A stretch of 64,000 nt of DNA, taken from contig JBFXDD010000010.1 in assembly GCA_050181465.1 (NCBI GenBank), positions 62,001-126,000 of the forward strand, written 5' to 3'. Position numbers and translations under genes: made by a program. Position 1 is the first letter of the stretch; each line of letters opens with the position of its first letter. The notes under the pieces were generated by a model. The model was not told the DNA's origin. It saw only the letters and a program-made list of their open reading frames with translations, and made no database searches. The DNA comes from JACRLW01 sp050181465. GTDB lineage: Bacteria > Planctomycetota > UBA1135 > UBA2386. Below are positions 25,152 to 33,469 of the stretch, piece after piece.

Positions 25152-26174
25152 GTGACTGTCGTCACCGTCCAGGAACTGATCGATGCCGGTGTCCACTTCG
25201 GGCACCAAGCGCGCCGCTGGAACCCGAAGATGAAGCCTTTCATCCACGGCAAGCGGCACAACGTCCACCTGATCGACCTCAAGGCGACGATTCGTGGGCT
25301 CTTCATGGCGCAGCACTTCATCCGGCAACTGGCGGCCACCGGAGGGCAAGTGCTCTTCGTCGGCACCAAGAAGCAGATCCGGATGGTGGTCGACGCCGAG
25401 GCCAAGCGCGCGGGGATGCCGGCCATCACCGAGCGCTGGATCGGCGGCACGCTGACCAACTTCGCGACCGTCCGTGATCGGATGGGGCGGCTCCAGCAGC
25501 TCGAGACCATGGAGTCGGACGGCACGATGGAGCGCCACAAGAAGAAGGCGCAGTCGATGCTCCGCCGCGAGATGCGCAAGATCCAGCGCAACCTCGAAGG
25601 TGTGCGTCAGCTCTTCGGGATGCCGGCGGCCATGATCGTGGTCGACCCACGGCGCGAGGACAACGCGATGAAAGAAGCGGCGCGGATGAACGTGCCGGTG
25701 ATCGCGATCCTCGACACCGACTGTGACCCCGACCTCGCGGACATCGCGGTGCCCGGCAACGACGATGCCGTCGCGTCGGTCCAACTCCTGCTCGGCAAGC
25801 TCACCGATGCATTGCTCGAGGGGCGCGCCGGAGCCGATGACTCCTCGCTCCACGAGGCCAAGCGCATCGCAGCCGAAGATCCGCGCACTCGCGAAGTGTC
25901 CGGTCGCCGCACGGCGGCTGGTCCGGCGACCGCGAGCGCGGGCGGTGGTGGCGGTGGTCGCGGTCCTGGCGATCGTCGTGACGGCGGCGGCGGCGGCGGC
26001 CGCGGCCGCGGTGGGCGCCCCGACGGCGGTCGACTCGGTCGTCAGGCCGGCGGTCGCTTCGCTGGTCGGGCCGGTGGCCACTCGGAGAGCGTGTCGGTCG
26101 GTGGGCCGGAACGCGCCGAGGAAGGCGGCGAAGCGGGTGCGCCGCCGGCGACCCCGGATGCCGGCGGTTCCTGA
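25152..26174 (+). CDS. rpsB: 30S ribosomal protein S2 with Gly/Arg-rich tail
   Basis: Starts at GTG 25152 behind GGAG. Residues 1-235 are a normal S2: ELIDAGVHFGHQARRWNPKM, FVGTKKQIRMVVDAEA, ERWIGGTLTNFATVR and VDPRREDNAMKEA are all conserved. From about residue 250 to 340 a tail follows that is rich in Gly, Arg and Asp in the first part and Glu/Ala/Pro at the end, with repeated RGG/GGR-like pieces. Standard S2 is about 240-260 residues, so this is a large extension. Extended S2 tails are known in some lineages, but an RGG-type tail suggests extra RNA contact. It is first in the translation-factor cluster. Confidence 0.95.
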   Translation: MTVVTVQELIDAGVHFGHQARRWNPKMKPFIHGKRHNVHLIDLKATIRGLFMAQHFIRQLAATGGQVLFVGTKKQIRMVVDAEAKRAGMPAITERWIGGTLTNFATVRDRMGRLQQLETMESDGTMERHKKKAQSMLRREMRKIQRNLEGVRQLFGMPAAMIVVDPRREDNAMKEAARMNVPVIAILDTDCDPDLADIAVPGNDDAVASVQLLLGKLTDALLEGRAGADDSSLHEAKRIAAEDPRTREVSGRRTAAGPATASAGGGGGGRGPGDRRDGGGGGGRGRGGRPDGGRLGRQAGGRFAGRAGGHSESVSVGGPERAEEGGEAGAPPATPDAGGS

Positions 26175-26539
26175 GGCCGGGCTTGGGACGCCCGCGGGCG
26201 TCAAGGCTTGGCTTCGACGCGGCGCGCAAGCGGGGCATCTCGTTGCGCGCGCCTTTGTCGACGAGACCATGCGATCGTGTTGCGCGTCGCCGGGTCAATC
26301 AACAAGCGCAGCTTCGATGACCCGGAATTCCGCCGACTGGCACGCGCCCGTCGGTCCCGGGCGCGGTCGGCCCCAGGCGGGTCGCCGTGAGGAGAGCCAG
26401 CAAGGTTTCGCTTTCGCATGCGCGCCGATGGGCGAGGCATGCGGAGCAACGCGAGGACGCGGTCGGGTTCGACCGCGCTCGCGCCGAGATCGACATCCCA
26501 GGGTCCAACCGGGCCAACGAGAAGGCCAACGAGAATCCG
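26175..26539. other. Spacer between rpsB and tsf
   Basis: 365 bases. Open frames run through it in several phases because stop codons are rare at this GC content, but none shows a recognisable start, ribosome site or domain. The frame leading into tsf is open upstream, but homology begins only at ATG 26540. I see no clear terminator; a second promoter for tsf is possible but not evident. Confidence 0.5.
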
Positions 26540-27142
26540 ATGACTGAAATCGATGCCAAGATGGTCGCCGCGCTCCGCAAGCGGACCGGCGCTCCGATGA
26601 TGGATTGCAAGGCGGCGCTCACGGAAGTGGGCGGCGACATGGAGAAGGCGGTCGACGTTCTTCGCAAGAAGGGCCTCAAGGCAGCCGACGCGCGCGGCGA
26701 GCGCGACGCCGGTGAGGGCATGGTGTTCTCCTACGTGCACCACAACGGCAAGCTCGGCGTGTTGGTCGAGCTCGGCTGCGAGACCGACTTCGTCGCTCGC
26801 AACGAGGAGTTCCGCGCCTTCGGTCGCGACGTCTGCCTGCACGTGGCCGCGTTCCGGCCGCGATATCTCGCGCCGGCCGACGTCTCGGAAGCAGAGGTCG
26901 CTCGCGAACGCGACATCGTGCTCGAGCAGACTCGTCAGCAGATGGCGGGCCGTCCCGACGAGGTCATCCAGAAGGCGGTCGAAGGCCGCATGCAGAAGTT
27001 CTTTGCTGAGCTCTGCTTGCTGGAGCAGCCCTGGGTGCACGACGACAAGAAGGCGGTCGGCCTCGTCGTCAAGGAACTCGCGGGCAAGATCGGCGAGAAC
27101 ATCCAGATCCGTCGCTTCACGCGACTCGAACTCGGCGTCTGA
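26540..27142 (+). CDS. tsf: Elongation factor Ts (short form)
   Basis: A 200-residue EF-Ts starting at ATG 26540. The N-terminal UBA-like domain has MVAALRKRTGAPMMDCKAAL, and the nucleotide-exchange segment ELGCETDFVARNEEFRAFG contains the key Thr-Asp-Phe. The ending LLEQPWVHDDKKAVG followed by IQIRRFTRLELG is the usual C-terminus. At 200 residues it resembles the short forms of Thermus and some other bacteria, lacking one of the two core subdomains and the coiled-coil seen in the 283-residue E. coli protein. It reloads EF-Tu with GTP. The order rpsB-tsf-pyrH-frr is the classic bacterial one. Confidence 0.95.
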   Translation: MTEIDAKMVAALRKRTGAPMMDCKAALTEVGGDMEKAVDVLRKKGLKAADARGERDAGEGMVFSYVHHNGKLGVLVELGCETDFVARNEEFRAFGRDVCLHVAAFRPRYLAPADVSEAEVARERDIVLEQTRQQMAGRPDEVIQKAVEGRMQKFFAELCLLEQPWVHDDKKAVGLVVKELAGKIGENIQIRRFTRLELGV

Positions 27143-27154
27143 GCGTTCCATCCC

Positions 27155-27883
27155 GTGGCCGCCGTCATTCCGCAACGCATTCATCGCGTGCTCCTCAAGT
27201 TGAGCGGGGAGAGTCTCGCTCTGCCTGGGGAGTCCGGCGTGGATCCCGCGGTCGCGAAGACCATCGCGCACCAGATCGCTGAGGTGACGCGGCTCGGTGC
27301 GCAAGTCGCCGTGGTCGTCGGTGGCGGCAACCTCATCCGCGGTGCTGCTTTCGCAGCGCACGGGACCAACCGCGCGACCGCGGATCAGATGGGCATGCTG
27401 GCGACGGCGATCAACTCGCTCGCGCTGCAGGATGCCATCGAACGAGCCGGGGTGGAAACCCGGGCGATGTCGGCGATCCCGATGAACATGGTGATGGAGC
27501 CGTTCATTCGGCGCCGTGCCGTGCGTCACCTCGAGAAAGGCCGCGTCGTCATCCTTGCGGCCGGCACCGGCAATCCCTACTTCACGACCGATACGGCAGC
27601 GGCGCTTCGTGCCACCGAACTCGGGATGGACGCCATCCTGAAGGCGACCAAGGTGGACGGTGTTTACACCGCCGATCCCAAGAAGGATCCGAAGGCGACG
27701 CGCATCCCGCTCGTCACCTTCGAGGAGGCGTTGTCGCGCAATCTCCAGGTCATGGACCGCACTGCGTTCACGCTGTGCATGGAGAACGACATGCCGATCA
27801 TGATCTTCGACATGTTCGTGCCCGGCAACATGGTGCGCGCGGTCAAAGGCGAGCGGATCGGCACCTGGGTCGTTACCGGCTGA
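27155..27883 (+). CDS. pyrH: UMP kinase
   Basis: A 242-residue amino-acid-kinase-fold enzyme from GTG 27155, 12 bases after tsf. Diagnostic segments are VLLKLSGESLALPGESG, VAVVVGGGNLIRG, RATADQMGMLATAIN and the C-terminal DAILKATKVDGVYTADPKKD. The length is typical (about 240). It phosphorylates UMP to UDP and in bacteria is hexameric and feedback-inhibited by UTP. Its place between tsf and frr is conserved across many phyla. Confidence 0.97.
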   Translation: MAAVIPQRIHRVLLKLSGESLALPGESGVDPAVAKTIAHQIAEVTRLGAQVAVVVGGGNLIRGAAFAAHGTNRATADQMGMLATAINSLALQDAIERAGVETRAMSAIPMNMVMEPFIRRRAVRHLEKGRVVILAAGTGNPYFTTDTAAALRATELGMDAILKATKVDGVYTADPKKDPKATRIPLVTFEEALSRNLQVMDRTAFTLCMENDMPIMIFDMFVPGNMVRAVKGERIGTWVVTG

Positions 27884-27960
27884 TTTCGGTCGGCGGTCCG
27901 CACCGGTCGTCGCCGGATCTCGGGCTCGCGTTGATCGGAACTTCGCAGCACAATCCCCCC

Positions 27961-28527
27961 ATGGACCAGAACTCCGCGTCGATCGTCGGCCACTTCGTCG
28001 AGCGGGCCGACAAGACGGTTCACCACCTGAGCGAACTGCTGTCGGGCATTCGCACCGGTCGCGCGTCGCCGGCACTCGTGGATCACATCCGCGTCGAAGC
28101 CTACGGCTCGATGTCGCAACTCGTGCACGTCGCGCACATCCAGGTGCCTGAGCCCCGGCAGTTGCTGATCAAGCCATTCGACGTCTCGCTGCTGAAGGCG
28201 ATCGAGAAGGCGATCCTGGTCTCCGATCTGGGCATCAATCCGGTGACCGACGGCAAGGCGATTCGGCTGTCTCTCCCTCCGCTCAGTCAGGAGCAGCGAA
28301 AGAAGCTGGCCGGTCGCGTCAAGGATCTTGCCGAGCAGTCTCGCGTGGCGCTGCGCAACGAGCGCCGTGACGCCAACAAGCTCGGCGAGCAAGCGCACGG
28401 CAGCCAGAAGCTCAACGACGACCAGTTCGAGGATCTCAAGACGGCCATCCAAGACAAGCTCAAGGAGTACGAGAAGCGCATCGACGCGATCCTCGAGGCC
28501 AAGACGCATGAGATCATGACGGACTGA
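27961..28527 (+). CDS. frr: Ribosome recycling factor
   Basis: A 188-residue protein from ATG 27961. The segments LSGIRTGRASPALVDHI, LLIKPFDVSLLKAIEKAIL, LGINPVTDGKAIRLSLPPLSQE (read in parts) and VALRNERRDANK are diagnostic of RRF, which with EF-G splits post-termination ribosomes. It is last in the translation cluster, followed 26 bases later by tRNA-Lys. The family's Val at the third position of INPxxDG and the helical tip loop are both in place. Confidence 0.97.
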   Translation: MDQNSASIVGHFVERADKTVHHLSELLSGIRTGRASPALVDHIRVEAYGSMSQLVHVAHIQVPEPRQLLIKPFDVSLLKAIEKAILVSDLGINPVTDGKAIRLSLPPLSQEQRKKLAGRVKDLAEQSRVALRNERRDANKLGEQAHGSQKLNDDQFEDLKTAIQDKLKEYEKRIDAILEAKTHEIMTD

Positions 28528-28553
28528 TCCGGTTCGCGGATGCGGTCCCACCC

Positions 28554-28626
28554 GGGGGCGTAGCTCAGTCGGTAGAGCAGCGGATTTTTAATCCGCTGGT
28601 CGCAGGTTCGAGTCCTGCCGCCCTCA
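28554..28626 (+). tRNA. tRNA-Lys (anticodon TTT)
   Basis: The acceptor stem GGGGGCG pairs with CGCCCTC (one G-U). The D arm is GCTC/GAGC, the anticodon stem GCGGA/TCCGC has loop TTTTTAA, giving anticodon TTT, and the T arm is GCAGG-TTCGAGT-CCTGC. The discriminator base is A. No encoded CCA. It follows frr closely and may be cotranscribed with it. Confidence 0.96.
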
Positions 28627-28726
28627 CTCCTTCCGCGTCCGTTGGTCGGTTCGCTCGCTCGACCGCGGACGGTCGATGCTCGTATCCCTCGCACACGACG
28701 ACCAACCCAGAGCCCCACAGCCCACC

Positions 28727-28975
28727 ATGGCGATCGACCCGGACTTCGTCGCGCGATTGCGTGCCCCCGTCAGCCTGCTGCCGCTGCGGTTCGCGAGCGA
28801 TCGCGAACTCGCGGCGCTCAACGAGCGGATCGCCGCGGGTGGTGTCCGCAATCGTGGGGGCGGTGAGGTGGGGTCTAAGTTGGAGGCGGGCCTCGTTTGT
28901 GAGGGTGAGTCCGTCGTGTTCCCGATCATGGACGATATCCCCATCCTGCTGCGCGACGAGGCAATCCCAGTCTGA
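28727..28975 (+). CDS. Trm112/UPF0434-like small protein lacking N-terminal Cys pair
   Basis: An 82-residue protein from ATG 28727. The C-terminal part GLVCEGESVVFPIMDDIPIL matches the Trm112/UPF0434 family (usual form: LxC...YPIxDGIPxLL, followed by an acidic end). The N-terminal half keeps the LLPLRF-like strand but has Ala-Pro-Val where a CPxC zinc pair normally sits; only one Cys remains. In bacteria these proteins activate or stabilise partner methyltransferases. Zinc binding is probably lost here. An in-frame upstream ATG at 28676 seems less likely as the start. Confidence 0.7.
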   Translation: MAIDPDFVARLRAPVSLLPLRFASDRELAALNERIAAGGVRNRGGGEVGSKLEAGLVCEGESVVFPIMDDIPILLRDEAIPV

Positions 28976-29392
28976 GGAAGTCGGCCTCGGCGCGCTCGTC
29001 CGATCGCGTGGCTCGCGGCTGTGTGCAGCCAGCCAGGACTACTCGTGATCGTCAGCTGCGATCGCCGCAACTCGCGCCCGGCGGCGTCGCTAGGTCGGCT
29101 CCTCCCTGGCAGCGTAGCTACGGCTACGCTTCGGTCGTCGCCGGACGCGGCTCCATGCTGGACATCGACCTGCGGCGATCTGGCGACGACGTTCACGAAT
29201 AATCCGGGCGAGCCCTTCGCGCCGGTGCCGTGGGATCCTTCTGTCCGGCGCGAGGTCCGGGATCACGGCGAACAGAACTCGGCCCGGACTACGAAATGGG
29301 GTGGCCTCGCGCTAATCTGCTCCGCCCTTGACGATGCGAACGGTTCGCGGCCGAAGTGCCGTGGCGGGCCGTCGTTCGTTCTGTGCCTTCCG
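28976..29392. other. Intergenic region with repeat copy D
   Basis: 417 bases between two genes on the plus strand. The first half holds repeat copy D. The second half (29211-29392) contains no recognised gene; the frame into the next CDS is open throughout but has no homology before ATG 29393. Confidence 0.6.
29032..29210. repeat. Nested-palindrome intergenic element, copy D
   Basis: About 179 bp with the same orientation as copy A. The left end is slightly diverged (CGTGATCGTC), the right end is intact (GACGTTCACG), and the central hairpin AGCGTAGC-TACG-GCTACGCT is present. It is the only full copy lying between co-directional genes. Confidence 0.88.
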
Positions 29393-31654
29393 ATGGAATT
29401 CTTCCGCAAGCACCAGCGCGTCATCCTGTTCACCGCAGGAATCTTCGCGCTCGTCAGTTTCAGCATCTCGGGACCGATCCTGTCCTTCTTCGCCGGGATC
29501 AACGCCCCCGCGCGGCCCAATCCGACGATCACCGTCGATGGTCGCACGATCGAGATCTCGGCCGAAGATTACGCCGTCGCCTCGCTTCTCGTCGGTCGAG
29601 AAGACCGAAGAACCGACTTCGTCACCGCGATGCCGCCGGTCGGTGATCCCGAAGGCAACGATAGCCGTGTCGAGATCTACGCTGCGCTTCGCCGCCTCGC
29701 TATCGAAGCGGGGATCGAGTTCTCCTACGACGATGTCGACGCGGCCATCGCGAACGCGATGACGATCGGGTCTGCGATCGGCGTCACCGACAAGGCCGGC
29801 CTGTGGCGGCGGATGTACTCCAGCGAGAGCGAGTTCCGCAGCACGATCGGCGAGGCCCTGCGCATCGCGACCTTCGTGCGTGTGCAGGCGCTGGCCGTCG
29901 ATGACAGCTTCGCGACGATCGCGAAGAAACTCGCGAGCGAGGTCGAACTCATCACGCTGCAGGTCGCGACGCTCGACGAGAAGTCTGTGCAGGCAGAGAT
30001 CGAAGCGGCGGATGTGAGCGACGACGAGCTGCGCACCTGGATCGACGGGCTCAGCCGGGACGACAAGAACGCGCGCGGCTATCTCGACCAGAATCGTTAT
30101 CGGGTGGAACTCGCGTGGCTGGATGTCGCCGCGTTCGATCCCGCTGCCTTCGCGACTGAACTGGCCGACAAGACCTTCTCCGACGACGAGGTCGCGCAGT
30201 TCTATGAGATCAACAAGTTCCGCCTCTATCAGAAGCCGGCGGCGACCACCGAGCCCAAGAACCCTGACGAGCCGCCGCCGCCGATCGAGTACCAGGAACT
30301 CGACGACGCGCTGAAGGCGTCGATCCGCGCGCGGCTCGCCGCCGAAGCTGCGCTCCGCTCGATCTGGGACCAGGTCAACGCGAAGTTCGAGGAAGGGATC
30401 AAGCCCGCGACGGATGCCTACACCGCCGCGATGGCGAAGGTGGAGGAGGCTCGAGCCGGGGTCGCGCAAGCGATCGAGAAGTCGGAGAAGCCGGATGCCA
30501 CCGATGCCGATCGTGAAGCAACCAAGGCTGCGGAAGCGGCAGTTGCAACGGCAAAGGAAGCCGTGACGGCAGCCCAGGCCGAGCAGGAGCGGCTCCGAGC
30601 GGCCTTCGACCTGAACGCAGCATTCCAGGCTGTGGTCAACGGTCGGGCAGGCTTCGGAGTGACCGACTCGGGTGACGAGCCCAGGTCGACCGTCGAACTC
30701 GAGTCGCTCGCGCCGGTCGCGCCGTGGAGCGGTTCCGCCGCCGTGGCCGCTTTGACCGCCGAGCGCCCGCTGAGCACGCAGGTGCAGCGCACGCCGACCC
30801 ATTCGTTCCACATGCGGTTGCGTACCCTCCAGGACGCGCCGCTCAAGAAGTTCGAGGACATTCGCGACAAGGCCCGGTCCGATTGGTTCGCCCTGAAGGC
30901 CGGTGAGGCCGTGACGGCGAAGGTGACGGCCTTCGAGGAAGAGCTCAAGGCGCTGGCCAAGGCGCGGATCCCGGAGAAGATCGCGGGGTTCGAGAAGGAG
31001 CGCGACGAGAAACTCGAGACCAAGGTCAACGAATGGAAGGCCGACCTCGAGACCAAGTTGGCCGCGGCGCGCGAGCAGCGTGACTTCCACGAGAAGCGTG
31101 ACGCCAAGAGCCAAGCCTACGCGAGCTACCAGGCCGAGGTGGCTCGTATCGAGGCCGAACTCGCGCGAATCGAGGACCAGCGCAAGACCTTCCTAGCCGA
31201 ATTGCAGAAGACTGCCGACGAATCGATCCTCGATGCGAGTCGCGAAGAATACCCGCAGGTGTTGAGCGAGGCCGCCAACAAGCACGGGTTCAACGTGACG
31301 ACCCAAGGCCCGCTCCCGCGGCAGTTGTTCGGTCCGGGACGATCGCGAGATGCCTACTCGGCGGACGTGCGAATGCTCTGGGGGAACTCGGTCGTCACCG
31401 AACTGAAAGCCGGCGACGCGACGGACGTTCTCAACGATCCCACGCAGCGCAAGCGCTACGTTGCGGTGTGCACAGAGGTCGCGAAGGGCGGCATCGAACA
31501 CCTCACTCGGCGGCAACTCCTCGAGTCGGCCGAGAGTGAGTCGCGCAAGCGCGCGGCGTTGGGGGTCATGCAGTCGTTCTCGCTGGAGGCGCTGCGCAAG
31601 CGCTACGACTGGAAGGAAGCCGGCACGACCGAGATCGGCAACAAGGGGAAGTGA
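29393..31654 (+). CDS. PpiD/SurA-like membrane-anchored periplasmic protein
   Basis: A 753-residue protein starting at ATG 29393. An N-terminal membrane anchor covers about residues 8-35 (VILFTAGIFALVSFSISG), as in PpiD. Residues about 50-250 resemble the SurA/PpiD N-terminal chaperone domain (a paired helical region including ALRRLAIEAGIEFSYDDVD). A long Ala/Lys/Glu-rich coiled-coil stretch follows (about 340-420 and 500-610). I cannot find a parvulin PPIase domain. The C-terminus repeats chaperone-like helices. It probably assists folding of exported proteins, without isomerase activity. Repeat elements flank it on both sides (D and E). Confidence 0.6.
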   Translation: MEFFRKHQRVILFTAGIFALVSFSISGPILSFFAGINAPARPNPTITVDGRTIEISAEDYAVASLLVGREDRRTDFVTAMPPVGDPEGNDSRVEIYAALRRLAIEAGIEFSYDDVDAAIANAMTIGSAIGVTDKAGLWRRMYSSESEFRSTIGEALRIATFVRVQALAVDDSFATIAKKLASEVELITLQVATLDEKSVQAEIEAADVSDDELRTWIDGLSRDDKNARGYLDQNRYRVELAWLDVAAFDPAAFATELADKTFSDDEVAQFYEINKFRLYQKPAATTEPKNPDEPPPPIEYQELDDALKASIRARLAAEAALRSIWDQVNAKFEEGIKPATDAYTAAMAKVEEARAGVAQAIEKSEKPDATDADREATKAAEAAVATAKEAVTAAQAEQERLRAAFDLNAAFQAVVNGRAGFGVTDSGDEPRSTVELESLAPVAPWSGSAAVAALTAERPLSTQVQRTPTHSFHMRLRTLQDAPLKKFEDIRDKARSDWFALKAGEAVTAKVTAFEEELKALAKARIPEKIAGFEKERDEKLETKVNEWKADLETKLAAAREQRDFHEKRDAKSQAYASYQAEVARIEAELARIEDQRKTFLAELQKTADESILDASREEYPQVLSEAANKHGFNVTTQGPLPRQLFGPGRSRDAYSADVRMLWGNSVVTELKAGDATDVLNDPTQRKRYVAVCTEVAKGGIEHLTRRQLLESAESESRKRAALGVMQSFSLEALRKRYDWKEAGTTEIGNKGK

Positions 31655-31713
31655 TCGCGCGACTGTGATCTCGCGATGCCGGACGCGTCGACGTCCACGC
31701 ACAGTCCTGGCTC

Positions 31714-31890
31714 GCCCGCACTATGCGTGAACGTCTGCTGCGCTCGCCGCAGCTCGCGCCCGGCGGCGTCGCTGCGTCAGCTCCTCCCTGGCAGCGTAGC
31801 CACGGCTACGCTTGGGTCGTCGCTGACGCAGCTCCTTGCCGGGCGTCGACCCTCGGCGATCTCGCGACGTCGGTCGCGAATAGCCCGGGC
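31714..31890. repeat. Nested-palindrome intergenic element, copy E
   Basis: About 177 bp between the convergent PpiD-like and superoxide dismutase genes. The left end (CGTGAACGTC) and central hairpin (AGCGTAGC and GCTACGCT) are intact; the right end is the most diverged of all copies (GTCGGTCGCG instead of GACGTTCACG). Confidence 0.88.
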
Positions 31891-31902
31891 CGGGAGTCTC
31901 AC

Positions 31903-32487
31903 TCAGGCGAAGTTCTTCGCCGCGAACTCCCAGTTGACCAGGTGCCAGAAGTGTTCGACGTAGGTCGGTCGCGCGTTGCGGTAGTCGACGTAGTACGCGT
32001 GCTCCCAGACGTCGCAGGTGAGCAGCGGCGTCTTGCCTGGACTCGTCAGGGGCGTCTGAGCGTTCGACGTCGATTCGATCGCGAGGCTGCCGTCACTGTT
32101 CTTGACGAGCCAAGCCCACCCGCTACCGAAGGTCCCGATCGCGCACGCGGTGAAGGCTTCCTTGAACTTGGCGAAGCTGCCCCAGGTCTTGGTGATCGCA
32201 GCCGCGAGCGCGCCGCTCGGCTCGCCGCCGCCCTTGGGGGAAAGGCTGTGCCAGTAGAAGGTGTGATTCCAGACCTGGGCAGCGTTGTTGAAGATCCCGC
32301 CTGCCGGCGCCTTGCGGATGATCGCCACGAGGTCGAGGTTCTCGAACTCGGTACCGGGGACCAGCTTGTTCAGGTTGGTGACGTATGCGGCGTGGTGCTT
32401 GCCGTGGTGGAACTCGAGGGTCTCGCTCGAGATGTGCGGAGCGAGAGCGTCCTTCGAGTAGGGAAGTTCGGGGAGAGTGAAAGCCAT
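31903..32487 (-). CDS. sodB: Superoxide dismutase, Fe/Mn family
   Basis: A 194-residue enzyme from ATG 32487. The four metal ligands are visible in their usual contexts: His in LEFHHGKHHAAYV, His in AAQVWNHTFYWHSL, Asp in TCDVWEHAYYVDYRN and His in the same segment. The length and the FGSGWAWLV segment fit the iron-type branch, although Fe and Mn forms are hard to separate by eye. No signal peptide, so cytoplasmic. It dismutes superoxide to hydrogen peroxide. It is monocistronic, facing the PpiD-like gene across repeat copy E. Confidence 0.97.
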   Translation of the reverse strand: MAFTLPELPYSKDALAPHISSETLEFHHGKHHAAYVTNLNKLVPGTEFENLDLVAIIRKAPAGGIFNNAAQVWNHTFYWHSLSPKGGGEPSGALAAAITKTWGSFAKFKEAFTACAIGTFGSGWAWLVKNSDGSLAIESTSNAQTPLTSPGKTPLLTCDVWEHAYYVDYRNARPTYVEHFWHLVNWEFAAKNFA

Positions 32488-32648
32488 TCCTAGTTTCCGT
32501 GCAGGTCAGTCTGCGACCGCGGCGACGCGGTCACAGCACGAGGACGTGCAAGTTAGGACAGCGACGCGATGGGGCCAGCAGAAACACCGAGCGCGAACGC
32601 GGCGGCGCGCGAGCGGTGGGGGGGCCTCAGCCAGCATGGCGAGGCCGC

Positions 32649-33467
32649 TCAGTTCTTCTTCGGCTTCGCGGCCTGTTTCTGGAAGGCCTCCCACAGCCGT
32701 CGATAGCGCGCGGGGACCTCGGGCTCGCCACGGCGCAGGTGATCGCCGGGCCGGTACTTCTGGAGTTCGCCCCAGTCGCCGTCCTCGGTAGCCCGCTCCA
32801 CCCGCTCGGTGCCACTCTCGTTGGGAGCCCCGCCTGGACGATTCTCGCCGGCGGTGCGCGGTTCTTGCCCGCCACCGTCCTCGGGCACTTGGCCGCCGGG
32901 CTGCTGCTGACCCTGCGATTGCTGCCCCGACTGGGTTTCTTGCCCACCTTGGGGCTGCTGCCCATCGCTTCGCTCCGCGCGATCGGGTGTCTCGATCTCT
33001 TCGCGATTCCCGTCGGAGCGCCCCTGGCGGGGATCCCGGCCACCCGATTGCGACTGGGAGTCGGACGACTGCTGCCCCTGTTGCTGACTGTCCTGCTGAT
33101 TCTGGTCGTTGGGTTGGCCGCTCGAGTTCTGGTTGTTGCTCTGCTGCGCCATCTTCTGCAGTTCATCGATCAGCCGGTCCATGCCGCGGACCACTTTCTC
33201 GATGGACTGCTGCGACTCACCGACCAGTTCGCGTGCCGTAGCCGCAGACTTCGCGCCTTCGCGACCCGAGCGTTCCAGCAGCTTGTCGATCGCAGCCATC
33301 TCCTCTTTCACTTCGCGGGCGATCTTCTTGACCACCTCGCCGGGGTCGTTCTGCGCCGACAGCGAGTCGAGCGGCATCCAACCGAGCACGGCCAAGATCG
33401 AAGCGGCGGCTGCCGGAAACTTTCGACGGCGCCCGTTCTGAGCCACCGGAATCGGATGTGCTTTCAT
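32649..33467 (-). CDS. Gln-rich secreted protein of the MoxR/VWA operon
   Basis: ATG 33467 lies 2 bases after the upstream stop and gives 272 residues; the open frame before it is not coding. A hydrophobic N-terminal segment (about 14-35, ending SLSAQ) is a likely signal peptide. Residues 40-115 are helical and charged. Residues 115-225 are a very low-complexity Gln/Ser/Gly/Asn/Asp tract with several QQ and GQ runs. A conserved-looking end contains GELQKYRPGDHLRRGEPEVPARYRR in parts, of the kind seen at the end of planctomycete operon partners of DUF4175 proteins. Function unknown; the last gene of the nine-gene operon. Confidence 0.75.
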   Translation of the reverse strand: MKAHPIPVAQNGRRRKFPAAAASILAVLGWMPLDSLSAQNDPGEVVKKIAREVKEEMAAIDKLLERSGREGAKSAATARELVGESQQSIEKVVRGMDRLIDELQKMAQQSNNQNSSGQPNDQNQQDSQQQGQQSSDSQSQSGGRDPRQGRSDGNREEIETPDRAERSDGQQPQGGQETQSGQQSQGQQQPGGQVPEDGGGQEPRTAGENRPGGAPNESGTERVERATEDGDWGELQKYRPGDHLRRGEPEVPARYRRLWEAFQKQAAKPKKN

Positions 33468-33469
33468 GG

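Noticed and set aside
26208..26390. A short open frame between rpsB and tsf
   Set aside because: Composition matches random translation of GC-rich DNA; no ribosome site and no conserved segment.
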